This document shows, in pieces, positions 44,227 through 52,594 of a stretch of DNA of 64,000 nucleotides. This stretch comes from Hyphomicrobiales bacterium (GTDB lineage Bacteria; Pseudomonadota; Alphaproteobacteria; Rhizobiales; Rhizobiaceae). Location of the stretch: the NCBI GenBank assembly GCA_900489925.1, contig UEHQ01000002.1, forward strand, positions 542,207 through 606,206, given 5' to 3'. The notes beneath the pieces are model-generated. The model had not been told where the DNA came from and did not search any database. It saw only the letters and a list, made by a program, of their open reading frames with translations. Both the position numbers and the translations under genes were made by a program. Position 1 is the first letter of the stretch. Each line of letters opens with the position of its first letter.

Positions 44227-45098
44227 TGCATCTGGTGATTTTCGGCTGCGGCTACTCGGGCACGGCGATCGGCAAGGCGTTCCTGGCCAAGGGTTTCCGC
44301 GTCTCCGGCACGACGCGCTCGCCGGAGAAGGCAGCAGGCCTCCGCGCGGCCGGCATCGACGCTTTTGTCTTTGATGGCGAGGTTCTCACCGATGAACTTC
44401 TTGGCGCCATGACGACGGCAACGCACCTCGTGCAATCGATCGCGCCCCGGGATAGCGGCGATCCGCTGATCCGACTGGCCAGCGGACGCATTCGCGAGCT
44501 CATGCCGGATCTTGCCTGGATCGGCTATCTCTCGACTGTCGGCGTCTACGGCGACCACAAGGGCAACTGGGTGACCGAGGATACGCCATGCGTTCCCGTC
44601 TCCGGCAGATCCAAGGAACGGCTGGAAGCGGAGGCTGCGTGGATGGCTGCCGGGCAAGAGTTCGGCATTCCCGCCGCTGTGCTGCGTCTGTCCGGCATTT
44701 ATGGCCCCGGCCGCAATGCCTTCTGCAATCTGGATCGCGGTACCGCGCGACGCCTGATCAAGAAGGATCAGGTCTTCAACCGGATTCGCGTCGAGGACAT
44801 CGGAGCTGCCACGCGCTTTCTGGCCGATCGGGAGCTGGGCGGCATATATAATGTGACGGATGATCGGCCCGGCCCTCCGCAGGACGTCATTGTCGAGGCC
44901 GCGCGCCTGATGGGCGTCGAGCCGCCGCCGGAGCAACCGTTCGAGACGGCGGAGCTGACGCCCATGGCCAGATCGTTCTACGGCGAGAACAAGCGGGTCT
45001 CGAACGCGAAGCTGAAAGCTGCCGGCTTTGCCTTCGAATTTCCGACCTATCCCGCCTCACTCGCGCAGTTGTTGCAGCAAGATCGCTGGCGCGGGTAG
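44226..45098 (+). CDS. NAD(P)-dependent epimerase/SDR-family protein
   Basis: ATG overlaps the queG stop. The 290-residue protein has an atypical Rossmann start, HLVIFGCGYSGTAIGKAFLAKGFRVSGTTRSP, and later YLSTVGVYGDHKGNWVTED and LRLSGIYGPGRNAF, as in extended SDRs. It may act on a nucleotide-linked or nucleoside substrate. No dedicated pathway is indicated. Last of the GST-queG group. Confidence 0.82.
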   Translation: MHLVIFGCGYSGTAIGKAFLAKGFRVSGTTRSPEKAAGLRAAGIDAFVFDGEVLTDELLGAMTTATHLVQSIAPRDSGDPLIRLASGRIRELMPDLAWIGYLSTVGVYGDHKGNWVTEDTPCVPVSGRSKERLEAEAAWMAAGQEFGIPAAVLRLSGIYGPGRNAFCNLDRGTARRLIKKDQVFNRIRVEDIGAATRFLADRELGGIYNVTDDRPGPPQDVIVEAARLMGVEPPPEQPFETAELTPMARSFYGENKRVSNAKLKAAGFAFEFPTYPASLAQLLQQDRWRG

Positions 45099-45506
45099 AA
45101 AAAACTCGGCTTTATGCTTCATAGATCGCATGCGATGGATCGGTAGGAAATTCCTACCTTCTCGCGCCGACAACCACTTTTCTCTCCAAATTATGGTTAA
45201 CGGCCTCTGAATTTGCGCAAATGGGGCAAGAATTATGGCGCGCGCGCAAAATAATTTTCATTGATTTTGTGATCGCGGGTTGCGCGGAATCCCGCCTGCA
45301 AAAAATGTTCTAATTTTACTTGATTTCCTTAATCTTTTTCTACCTTCCCCTCTTGTCGGGCCTGTCGAATCAATTGCGACTCAATCACAAATGTTACACT
45401 CTGTAACATTGCGTGATCATTGGCGGCACTTTTTTGCCATTTTTCGACGGATTTAAGCCCCACCGCCCGCAAAGGCGCAAGTTCAACAGTAGAGGGACAA
45501 TCCGTT
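45099..45506. promoter_or_regulatory. AT-rich 408-nt leader region upstream of the RlpA-like gene
   Basis: No gene is seen here. The region is notably AT-rich (TTCTAATTTTACTTGATTTCC) compared with the window. It contains a perfect 9-3-9 palindrome at 45390-45410. It is likely the control region for the RlpA-like gene. Confidence 0.45.
45390..45410. promoter_or_regulatory. AATGTTACA-CTC-TGTAACATT palindrome upstream of the RlpA-like gene
   Basis: The 9-bp arms are perfectly symmetric and the flanks remain partly symmetric (TCACA / TGCGTGA). It lies 97-117 nt before the RlpA-like start. Likely a dimeric repressor or activator site; the regulator is unknown. Confidence 0.5.
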
Positions 45507-45869
45507 TTGAAGAAAATCTGCCGTTCTATTATCGCCGCAACGACTATAGCAGCCTGTTCTACCATCCTTCCGATGGAAGGTTTTGCTGCAAATGGTTGTG
45601 GCGGCGCTTCATGGTACGCACTTCGCTCCAAAACCGCTTCCGGGGAACGCATGAACCCCACCATCAATACTGCTGCACACCGTTCACTTGCATTTGGAAC
45701 GAAGCTGAAAGTTACCAACCGTAACAACGGCCGTAGTGTCGTCGTTCGCGTCAACGATCGTGGCCCGTTCATCCGCGGCCGCGTGCTAGATCTTTCCCGC
45801 GCTGCCGCTCAGAACATCGGCATGGTTAGCACCGGCACGGCAAAGGTCTGCTACGAAGTCATCGGCTAA
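45507..45869 (+). CDS. RlpA-like double-psi beta-barrel protein (septal ring lytic transglycosylase family)
   Basis: TTG at 45507 is taken as start because GAGGGAC precedes it and a signal peptide follows (KKICRSIIAATTIAACSTILPMEGFAA). The mature part has the RlpA core CGGASWYALRSKTASGERMNP, LAFGTKLKVTNRNNGRSVVVRVNDRGPFIRGRVLDLSRAAA. Only 120 residues, one domain without an SPOR repeat. It probably cleaves denuded peptidoglycan. A Cys at the signal end (AACS) hints at a possible lipoprotein but without a strong lipobox. Confidence 0.82.
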   Translation: MKKICRSIIAATTIAACSTILPMEGFAANGCGGASWYALRSKTASGERMNPTINTAAHRSLAFGTKLKVTNRNNGRSVVVRVNDRGPFIRGRVLDLSRAAAQNIGMVSTGTAKVCYEVIG

Positions 45870-45937
45870 GCGCCGCTACCGTATCCAAACGGGCCGCTTG
45901 CTCTTACCACCAATCGCGGGTAACCACGCGATTGAGA

Positions 45938-45988
45938 CTTGTGAACAATCCGCTGCGTCAGTCGCGCTTCCTGCGGATTGTTCACAAG
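45938..45988. repeat. 16-bp perfect inverted repeat between the RlpA-like gene and the methyltransferase gene
   Basis: CTTGTGAACAATCCGC and GCGGATTGTTCACAAG flank a 19-nt loop. No T-run follows, and the next start is 38 nt later. It could be a terminator-like block, a regulatory leader, or a dispersed rhizobial palindromic element. Confidence 0.6.
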
Positions 45989-46025
45989 CCCGGTGTTTTG
46001 ACCTTAAGCGATAGGAGCTGTTTAG

Positions 46026-47315
46026 ATGCGGTTGGGCGGACGGCTCGAAGGGGCAATTTCGGTTCTTGCTGATATCGATGCCCGCAGGCGGCCAGTTGCC
46101 GATGCGCTGAAAGACTGGGGTCTCGCGCATCGCTTTGCCGGATCCGGCGACCGAGCCGCGATCGGCAACATCGTCTACGACGCCCTTCGCATGCGCCTGT
46201 CCCATGCCTGGCTTATGGATGACGACAGCGCGTCAGCCATTGCTTACGCGGTCATGTTCCGCCAGTGGGGTTTTACCCCGGACACGCTTTCCGCTGAACT
46301 TACCGACGACAAGTTCGCACCGAGCCCGCTTTCCGAGGCCGCACTTTCCGCATTCCAAAGCCGACAGCTCGTTGATGCTCCTTCCTATATTCAAGGTGAC
46401 ATCCCGGAATGGGTTGTCCCGTCATTCGAGCAAGCCTTCTCAGACACATGGCTCGCAGAGGCACAAGCGCTTGCCACTCGCCCGACGCTCGATCTTCGCG
46501 CCAACATCCTGAAGGCCACCCGCGAAAAGGCCGTCAAGGCGCTGGAGCGTGCAGGCGCTCAAGCAGCAACCATCGCACGGTACGGCATCCGGATTCCGGC
46601 CGGCGAAGGTGCCTCTCGTCTTCCTAACGTCACCGCAGAGCTTTCGTTCCAAAAAGGTTGGTTCGAAGTTCAGGACGAAGGATCGCAGATCGTCGCGGAT
46701 CTCGTGATGGCGAAGGACGGCGAGCAGATCCTCGACTATTGCGCAGGCGGCGGGGGCAAGACGCTCGCCATGTCGGCTGCCATGCACAACAAGGGCCAGG
46801 TTCACGCCTATGACGCCGACCGCAAGCGGCTGGCGCCGATCATCGAGCGACTGAAGCGTGCCGGCACCCGCAACGTGCAGGTCCACGATGATGCCAAGGA
46901 TCTCAAGAGCCTGTCCGAACGCTGCGACAAGGTTCTCGTCGATGCGCCCTGCACCGGCACCGGAACCTGGCGCCGCCGTCCGGATACCAAATGGCGCCTG
47001 ACGACAAAGAATCTCGATGAGCGCACCTCCCAGCAGCAGGACGCGCTGAAACAGGCAAGCGCCTTCGTTCGCCCAGGCGGAGAATTGCTCTACGTCACCT
47101 GCTCGGTCCTGCCGCAGGAGAATGAAGAGCAGGTTCGCGCCTTCTGCACCGCACATCCGGAATTCGAGATCGTCAGCGCGCTTCCTGATTGGGACAAACT
47201 GTTCGGCAAGGACAGCTCGCGGCCGCGCTCTTCGGACGGCAAGACGATCACGCTCACGCCCGCCTCGACGGATACCGACGGCTTCTTCTTCAGCAAGCTG
47301 CAGCGCAAGGGCTGA
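46026..47315 (+). CDS. RsmB/NOP-family rRNA (cytosine-5-)-methyltransferase
   Basis: A 429-residue SAM-dependent enzyme for m5C in rRNA. The N-terminal NusB-like part includes LADIDARRRPVADALKDW. The catalytic part shows motif I ILDYCAGGGGKTLAMSA, the acidic loop DAPCTGTGTWRRRPD (Cys near residue 310) and the catalytic YVTCSVLPQENEEQV motif with the second Cys. The target position is probably in 16S rRNA but not certain. Confidence 0.9.
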   Translation: MRLGGRLEGAISVLADIDARRRPVADALKDWGLAHRFAGSGDRAAIGNIVYDALRMRLSHAWLMDDDSASAIAYAVMFRQWGFTPDTLSAELTDDKFAPSPLSEAALSAFQSRQLVDAPSYIQGDIPEWVVPSFEQAFSDTWLAEAQALATRPTLDLRANILKATREKAVKALERAGAQAATIARYGIRIPAGEGASRLPNVTAELSFQKGWFEVQDEGSQIVADLVMAKDGEQILDYCAGGGGKTLAMSAAMHNKGQVHAYDADRKRLAPIIERLKRAGTRNVQVHDDAKDLKSLSERCDKVLVDAPCTGTGTWRRRPDTKWRLTTKNLDERTSQQQDALKQASAFVRPGGELLYVTCSVLPQENEEQVRAFCTAHPEFEIVSALPDWDKLFGKDSSRPRSSDGKTITLTPASTDTDGFFFSKLQRKG

Positions 47316-47434
47316 AGCCGGTATCGCGCATGCCGAAAGACCGGGCGTCGTCGAGCGACGCACGGCCGATGCGCTCCGCCCGTATCTCCCTGAACCACAG
47401 GCCTATGTGCCAGCTATTTTGAGCCAGCCCAATT

Positions 47435-47451
47435 CTTAAAATCGTTCCAAA
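47435..47451. promoter_or_regulatory. Possible Irr-type (ICE) iron-control box upstream of the imelysin gene
   Basis: CTTAAAA-TCG-TTCCAAA matches the inverted pattern TTTAGAA-N3-TTCTAAA at 11 of 14 positions. It lies 82 nt before the imelysin start and just before a TTGACA hexamer (47461). The gene family and the site agree, but the match is imperfect. Confidence 0.4.
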
Positions 47452-47532
47452 CTAGATTATTTGACACCAGTTTACTTTTGCGCGAAGAGACGAAGCCGGA
47501 TTCAGACGGAACGTCCGTCACAGGAGAGGACC

Positions 47533-48813
47533 ATGAAACTCAACAGGAATTTTTACGCAGCGCTGGCGCTGGTGGCGACGCCGATTGCCGTTTCCGCCGT
47601 TCCCGCAATCGCAGCACCGGATGCTGCAGCTGTGGTCAAGCATTATACAGAAGTCGGCCACGCGAAATATGAAGACGCGCTGACGACGGCCAAGGCACTC
47701 GACGTTGCCATTGACGCGTTCCTGAAGGAGCCGACAGATGCGACACTGAAGGCGGCGCGCGCAGCATGGATCAAGGCTCGCGTTCCCTACCAGCAGACGG
47801 AAGTCTACCGCTTCGGCAACCCGATCGTTGACGACTGGGAAGGCAAGGTCAATTCCTGGCCGCTCGACGAAGGCCTGATCGACTATGTCGACGCCTCGTA
47901 CGGCACGGAAAGCGATGAAAACGCGCTCTATGTCGCCAACGTCATCGCCAACAAGACGATCAAGATCGACGGCAAGGATGTCGACGCTTCGAAGCTGACG
48001 CCAGAATTTCTTTCCGGCACGCTCGCTGGAGCCGGCGGTGTCGATGCCAACGTCGCGACGGGCTACCACGCCATCGAATTCCTGCTCTGGGGCCAGGATC
48101 TGAACGGCACCGGCCCGGGCGCCGGCAACCGTCCTGCCACCGATTACGACCTCAAGAATTGCACGCACGGCAATTGCGACCGCCGCGCCGAATATCTGAA
48201 ATCCGCCTCGACGCTGCTGGTTTCCGATCTCCAGGAGATGACCAACAACTGGGCTCCGGATGGCGAAGCGACCAAGCACGTCGAAGCCGACCCCAAGGCT
48301 GGCCTCGTTGCTATCCTGACCGGCATGGGCTCGCTCTCCTACGGCGAACTGGCCGGCGAGCGCATGAAGCTCGGCCTGATCCTGCACGATCCGGAAGAAG
48401 AGCATGATTGCTTCTCCGACAACACCTACAACTCGCACCTCAACGACGCGATCGGCATCGCTGCCGCTTACACGGGTAACTACACCCGCGTTGACGGCAC
48501 GAAGATGAAGGGTCCGTCGCTGCACGATCTCGTCGCGGCCAAGGACAAGAAGCTCGACAAGGAAATGCAGGGCAAGCTCGACGCGACGCTGAAGGCGATG
48601 CACGCCATGGCCAAGCGCGGTGACACGGTCGAGAAGTACGACCAGATGATCGCCGAAGGCAACAAGAAGGGCAACGCTGTTGTCCAGGCTGCCATCGATG
48701 GTCTCGTCAATCAGACGAAGTCCGTGCAGCGCGTTATTGCCGCACTCGATCTCGGCACGGTCAAGCTTGAAGGTTCCGACAGCTTGGATAATCCTAGCGC
48801 CGTCTTCAAATAA
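47533..48813 (+). CDS. Imelysin-family iron-regulated periplasmic protein (IrpA-like)
   Basis: ATG is preceded by AGGAGAGG. The 426-residue product starts with a signal peptide (NFYAALALVATPIAVSAVPAIA) and contains the imelysin GxHxxE motif GYHAIEFLLWGQD. It is followed by a long mostly helical region with two duplicated helical bundles typical of IrpA, and GERMKLGLILHDPEEEHDCFSDNTYNSHLNDAIGI. These proteins bind or present iron at the cell surface or periplasm. A candidate Irr box precedes it, and a di-heme oxidoreductase, second imelysin and DUF1513 gene follow. Confidence 0.88.
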   Translation: MKLNRNFYAALALVATPIAVSAVPAIAAPDAAAVVKHYTEVGHAKYEDALTTAKALDVAIDAFLKEPTDATLKAARAAWIKARVPYQQTEVYRFGNPIVDDWEGKVNSWPLDEGLIDYVDASYGTESDENALYVANVIANKTIKIDGKDVDASKLTPEFLSGTLAGAGGVDANVATGYHAIEFLLWGQDLNGTGPGAGNRPATDYDLKNCTHGNCDRRAEYLKSASTLLVSDLQEMTNNWAPDGEATKHVEADPKAGLVAILTGMGSLSYGELAGERMKLGLILHDPEEEHDCFSDNTYNSHLNDAIGIAAAYTGNYTRVDGTKMKGPSLHDLVAAKDKKLDKEMQGKLDATLKAMHAMAKRGDTVEKYDQMIAEGNKKGNAVVQAAIDGLVNQTKSVQRVIAALDLGTVKLEGSDSLDNPSAVFK

Positions 48814-48823
48814 GTGAAAAGGC

Positions 48824-48850
48824 GGGCCGCTCCGTTTGCCGGAGCGGCCC
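48824..48850 (+). terminator. Intercistronic hairpin after the first imelysin gene
   Basis: GGGCCGCTCCG-TTTGC-CGGAGCGGCCC forms a perfect 11-bp GC stem, 10 nt before the next start codon, without a T-run. It probably reduces downstream expression or stabilises the first transcript. It also leaves the next gene without a clear Shine-Dalgarno. Confidence 0.6.
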
Positions 48851-48860
48851 GAACTCCGAA

Positions 48861-50399
48861 ATGTCGCCTTTCCCGGCTCGTGGTATTCTCAGTAGCGCAG
48901 CATTCTGCGCCGCGATTGCCGGTTTTTCCGTTGCCCTGGCGTCCGGTTTCGATCTCCCGACCAAGCGGACCGACCTTTCCGATGCCGACGCAAAACGCGT
49001 CGCCGAGGTGACGCGGCCGACCACCGACTTTTCCAAGGCCGAACAATACGAGGCAATGCAGGCGGGCGGCGCCACCTCGATCGATCCGGTCACGCACCGT
49101 GCCTTCTCGCATATCTCCGCCAACATTCCCTTCGAGGAAGAACAGAACTTCAAGCTGGGCAACGCCCTCTTCAAGAAGCTCTGGGTGTCCGCGCCCTCCT
49201 CGACGCAGGCATCGGATGGCCTCGGGCCGCTTTACAATGCCCGTTCCTGCATGAGCTGCCACGTCAATGACGGGCGCGGCAAGCCGCCGGAAAATGGAGC
49301 GACTTCGCTTTCGATGTTCCTTCGCCTGTCCCGCGCGGCTGCAACGCCCGAGGAGCAGCGTGTCATCGCCAACGCCGATGTCCTCAACTTTCCCGATCCG
49401 ACCTATGGACACCAGCTGCAGGAACTCGCGGTGCCGGGCCTTGCCTCGGAAGGCCGGATGGCGATCCGTTATGCCGAAGAAACGGTCACGCTGGGCGACG
49501 GCGAGACGGTCTCGCTGCGCAGGCCGACCTATTCGGCCACGGACCTCGCCTATGGCCCGCTGAATGCCGCCACGACGATCTCGCCGCGCGTCGCGCCGGC
49601 CATGATCGGGCTGGGCCTGATCGAAGCGATACCGGAAGCGGACATTCTCGCGCACGCCGACCCCGACGACACGAATGGCGACGGCATCCACGGCAAGGCC
49701 GCCATCGTTCGCGACCACCGGACCGGCAAGATTGCGCTTGGACGCTTCGGCTGGAAGGCCCAGAATGCGACGGTGCGCGATCAGAGCGCCGACGCCTTTT
49801 CCAATGACATCGGCATTTCCACCCCCGACAAACCGGGCCCGCACGGCGACTGCACGCAGGCCGAGACAAAGTGCCTGATAATGCCGACCGGCGTCCAGAA
49901 GCGCCTCGGCAACGAGGAAGCCCCCGGGCCGATCCTCGACCTCGTAACGTTCTACTCAGCCAATCTGGCGGTGCCGGCACGGCGCAAGGCAAGCTTTCCC
50001 GAGACGTTGAGGGGCAAGCAGATTTTCTACGAAAGCGGCTGCATTTCCTGCCATGTGCCCAAATTCGTCACCCGTCGCGACAGCGCCGACAAGGCGCAAT
50101 CATTCCAGCTTATCTGGCCCTACTCCGACTTTCTGCTGCACGACATGGGCGACGGCCTTGCCGATGGACAACAGGTCGGCCTGGCAAGCGGACGTGAATG
50201 GCGCACGCCGCCGCTATGGGGTATAGGTCTGACCCAGACTGTCAGCGGACACAGCTTTTTCCTTCATGACGGCCGTGCCAGAAACCTCACCGAGGCGATC
50301 CTATGGCATGGCGGCGAAGCACAAAAAGCGCGCGACGCTTTCGCATCCCTGCCTAGGGATGATAGGCAGGCACTGATTACATTCCTGGAGTCCCTTTGA
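48861..50399 (+). CDS. Di-heme (DHOR/DUF1111-type) oxidoreductase
   Basis: This 512-residue protein has a signal peptide (AFCAAIAGFSVALASG) and two CxxCH heme sites: CMSCH near residue 131 and CISCH near residue 394, within GKQIFYESGCISCHVPKF. It matches the thiol-oxidoreductase/DUF1111 family that occurs beside imelysin genes. It is likely a periplasmic cytochrome that reduces or oxidises iron or a thiol partner. The stop overlaps the second imelysin start. No clear ribosome-binding site is visible after the hairpin. Confidence 0.87.
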   Translation: MSPFPARGILSSAAFCAAIAGFSVALASGFDLPTKRTDLSDADAKRVAEVTRPTTDFSKAEQYEAMQAGGATSIDPVTHRAFSHISANIPFEEEQNFKLGNALFKKLWVSAPSSTQASDGLGPLYNARSCMSCHVNDGRGKPPENGATSLSMFLRLSRAAATPEEQRVIANADVLNFPDPTYGHQLQELAVPGLASEGRMAIRYAEETVTLGDGETVSLRRPTYSATDLAYGPLNAATTISPRVAPAMIGLGLIEAIPEADILAHADPDDTNGDGIHGKAAIVRDHRTGKIALGRFGWKAQNATVRDQSADAFSNDIGISTPDKPGPHGDCTQAETKCLIMPTGVQKRLGNEEAPGPILDLVTFYSANLAVPARRKASFPETLRGKQIFYESGCISCHVPKFVTRRDSADKAQSFQLIWPYSDFLLHDMGDGLADGQQVGLASGREWRTPPLWGIGLTQTVSGHSFFLHDGRARNLTEAILWHGGEAQKARDAFASLPRDDRQALITFLESL

Positions 50400-51493
50400 T
50401 GCGCCTTTGCCACCCTCTCGTTCTTTCGTTTGCCCTTGCTTCATCCGCTTTTGCACAAGATGCCGCGCCGAAGGCGGGGCTCAATGAGGACGCGGTTCCC
50501 GCAGTGATGCAGCGCGCCGTCGACGACGTCATCCGGCCTGGCTATCGCAATGCCCAGCAATCGGCAGCACGACTGACGACGGCAATGAAGGATCTGTGCG
50601 ACGACGGCACGCAGCAGACGCTGGACAAGGCGAAATCGGCCTTCGACGACACGATCCGCTACTGGTCAAACATCGAGATCGTTCAGATCGGTCCTGTCAT
50701 TCAGGACAATCTCTTCGAGCACATCCTCTTCTATCCCGACCGCAAGGGCGTTGGCCTGAGGCAAGTGCAGACGCTGATCGCCAAGGCTGATCCGAAAGAC
50801 ACGACGGTCGATGCGATCGCCGGCAAGAGCGTTGCACTGCAGGGCCTGACGGCGCTCGAATACGTGCTTTACGGCGCCGGCTCCGAAGACCTTATCAAGC
50901 AGAAGAACGGCTTCCGCTGCCTGTATGGCGCGGCCGTTGCCGGCAATATCCAGCGCGAAGCCGGCGAAGTTGTCGCCGCCTGGGAGAAGCCAGACGGCGT
51001 CCAGGGCAGCTGGAAGCATCCGGGGCCGAAGAGCGAAGACTTCATGGACAACAAGGAAGCCGTGACAGCGCTGCTCGGCATCCTCGTTCACGGAGCCGAG
51101 ACCGTTCGCGATCAGCGTCTCGAACAGTTCTACAAGGGCAAGGACAGTTCTCCCAAGCCGAAGATGGCCATCTACTGGCGCTCGAAGAACACGTGGAAGT
51201 CGATGGCGGCCAATCTCGAAGGCCTGCGGACGCTCTGGCAGAAGGCCGGCATGGCCGAGCTGCTGCCCGCCGACCGCAAGCCGATCGCCGAGGCAATCGA
51301 CGCAAACCTGAAGTCGCTGCTGGAGACAGTACCGAAGCTCAATCCCGACATCGAGGTCGCGACCAGCGATGCCGAAAAGGCAAAGCTTGACGCCCTGCTC
51401 GTCAGCACGCGCGAGCTCATCACCAAGATCAGCGACGACTACGGCTCGGCCATCGGCCTTTCTGCCGGCTTCTCCTTCTCGGACGGCGATTGA
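50399..51493 (+). CDS. Second imelysin-family protein
   Basis: ATG overlaps the upstream stop (TGATG). The 364-residue protein has a signal peptide (LCHPLVLSFALASSAFA) and a shorter imelysin domain: GYRNAQQSAARLTTAMKDLC, VALQGLTALEYVLYG and DNKEAVTALLGILVHGAETVRDQRLEQF. The GxHxxE motif is degraded here to GLTALEY (the His is replaced by Ala), so its metal site may differ from the first imelysin. Operon partner. Confidence 0.85.
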   Translation: MRLCHPLVLSFALASSAFAQDAAPKAGLNEDAVPAVMQRAVDDVIRPGYRNAQQSAARLTTAMKDLCDDGTQQTLDKAKSAFDDTIRYWSNIEIVQIGPVIQDNLFEHILFYPDRKGVGLRQVQTLIAKADPKDTTVDAIAGKSVALQGLTALEYVLYGAGSEDLIKQKNGFRCLYGAAVAGNIQREAGEVVAAWEKPDGVQGSWKHPGPKSEDFMDNKEAVTALLGILVHGAETVRDQRLEQFYKGKDSSPKPKMAIYWRSKNTWKSMAANLEGLRTLWQKAGMAELLPADRKPIAEAIDANLKSLLETVPKLNPDIEVATSDAEKAKLDALLVSTRELITKISDDYGSAIGLSAGFSFSDGD

Positions 51494-51496
51494 CTG

Positions 51497-52594
51497 ATGT
51501 GGAACAGTTCGGCGATTGACCGGCGTCGTTTCGTCAAAGCTGCCGGGCTCGGTTTTCTGGCCGCGCTGCAGCCGCGCGCCCTGATGGCGCTCGAGCGTGC
51601 CGACGCCGTCTATGCCTCGGGAATGCGCGATGCCAACGGTTCTTATGCCGTGGCTACGGTGACGGAGCGTGGCGAGATCGTCGATCGCGTCGCCCTGCCG
51701 GCGCGTTCCCACGGGATGGCATTCAGTCCGGCGACGGGCAAGACCGTCGCCTTCGCGCGACGTCCCGGCACCTATGCGATGATCTTCGATGCGAACGGCA
51801 AGACCGATCCGATCGTGATTGCCTCTGTCGAGGGCCGCCATTTCTATGGCCACGGCGCGTTTTCGCCTGATGGGCGCATCCTCTACGCGAGCGAGAACGA
51901 TTTCGACGCCAATCGCGGCATGATCGGGCTTTACGACGCCACGAACCGCTTTGCGCGCATCGGCGAATTCGAGACCTATGGCGTCGGTCCGCACGACATG
52001 ACGGTTACCGACGACGGGCGAATGCTTGTTGTCGCCAATGGCGGGATCGAGACACACCCGGACACCGGCCGGACGAAGCTCAACCTGACAAGCATGCAGC
52101 CGTCGCTGACGCTGATCGATGCGGCAACGGGCGGGCTGATCGAAAAGCATGCCCTGCCGCCGCAATGGGCACAGGTTTCGACGCGCCACGTCGATATCGA
52201 TGATAGCGGGCGCATCTGGTTTGCCTGCCAATACGAAGGCCACCGCAACGACCTGCCGCCGCTGGTGGGATCGTTCGCCAAGGGCGAAGACCTTCGCTTC
52301 GTCGAACTGCCCGAGGAGACGACGCGCAGGCTGGCAAACTATGTCGGGGCGATCGCCGTTAACCGGAAGGACGGCCTTGTGGGAGTTACCTCCCCCAAGG
52401 GCGGTGTTGCCGTGACCATCGATGCCCGCAGCGGCAAGGTGCTCAGCGAAACGACCGTTCCCGACGCCGCCGGCATCGCGCCGGCGACGGACGGTTTTGC
52501 TGTGTCATCCTACGACGGCGATTTCCTCGGGTCGCGCAGCAATGTCGCCTGGGACCAGCACATCGTGCAGATCGCACCGTCACGCCGTCTGTGA
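51497..52594 (+). CDS. DUF1513-family protein with Tat signal
   Basis: A 365-residue protein with the twin-arginine start DRRRFVKAAGLGFLAALQPRALMA. The rest is a seven-bladed-propeller-like repeat region with SHGMAFSPATGKTVAFARRPGT, FYGHGAFSPDGRILYASEND and a GPHDMTVTDDGRMLVVANGG blade. It sits in the same operon as two imelysins and the di-heme oxidoreductase, in a recurrent neighbourhood. Its 3' end overlaps the convergent DUF2252 gene by 15 nt. Confidence 0.85.
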   Translation: MWNSSAIDRRRFVKAAGLGFLAALQPRALMALERADAVYASGMRDANGSYAVATVTERGEIVDRVALPARSHGMAFSPATGKTVAFARRPGTYAMIFDANGKTDPIVIASVEGRHFYGHGAFSPDGRILYASENDFDANRGMIGLYDATNRFARIGEFETYGVGPHDMTVTDDGRMLVVANGGIETHPDTGRTKLNLTSMQPSLTLIDAATGGLIEKHALPPQWAQVSTRHVDIDDSGRIWFACQYEGHRNDLPPLVGSFAKGEDLRFVELPEETTRRLANYVGAIAVNRKDGLVGVTSPKGGVAVTIDARSGKVLSETTVPDAAGIAPATDGFAVSSYDGDFLGSRSNVAWDQHIVQIAPSRRL

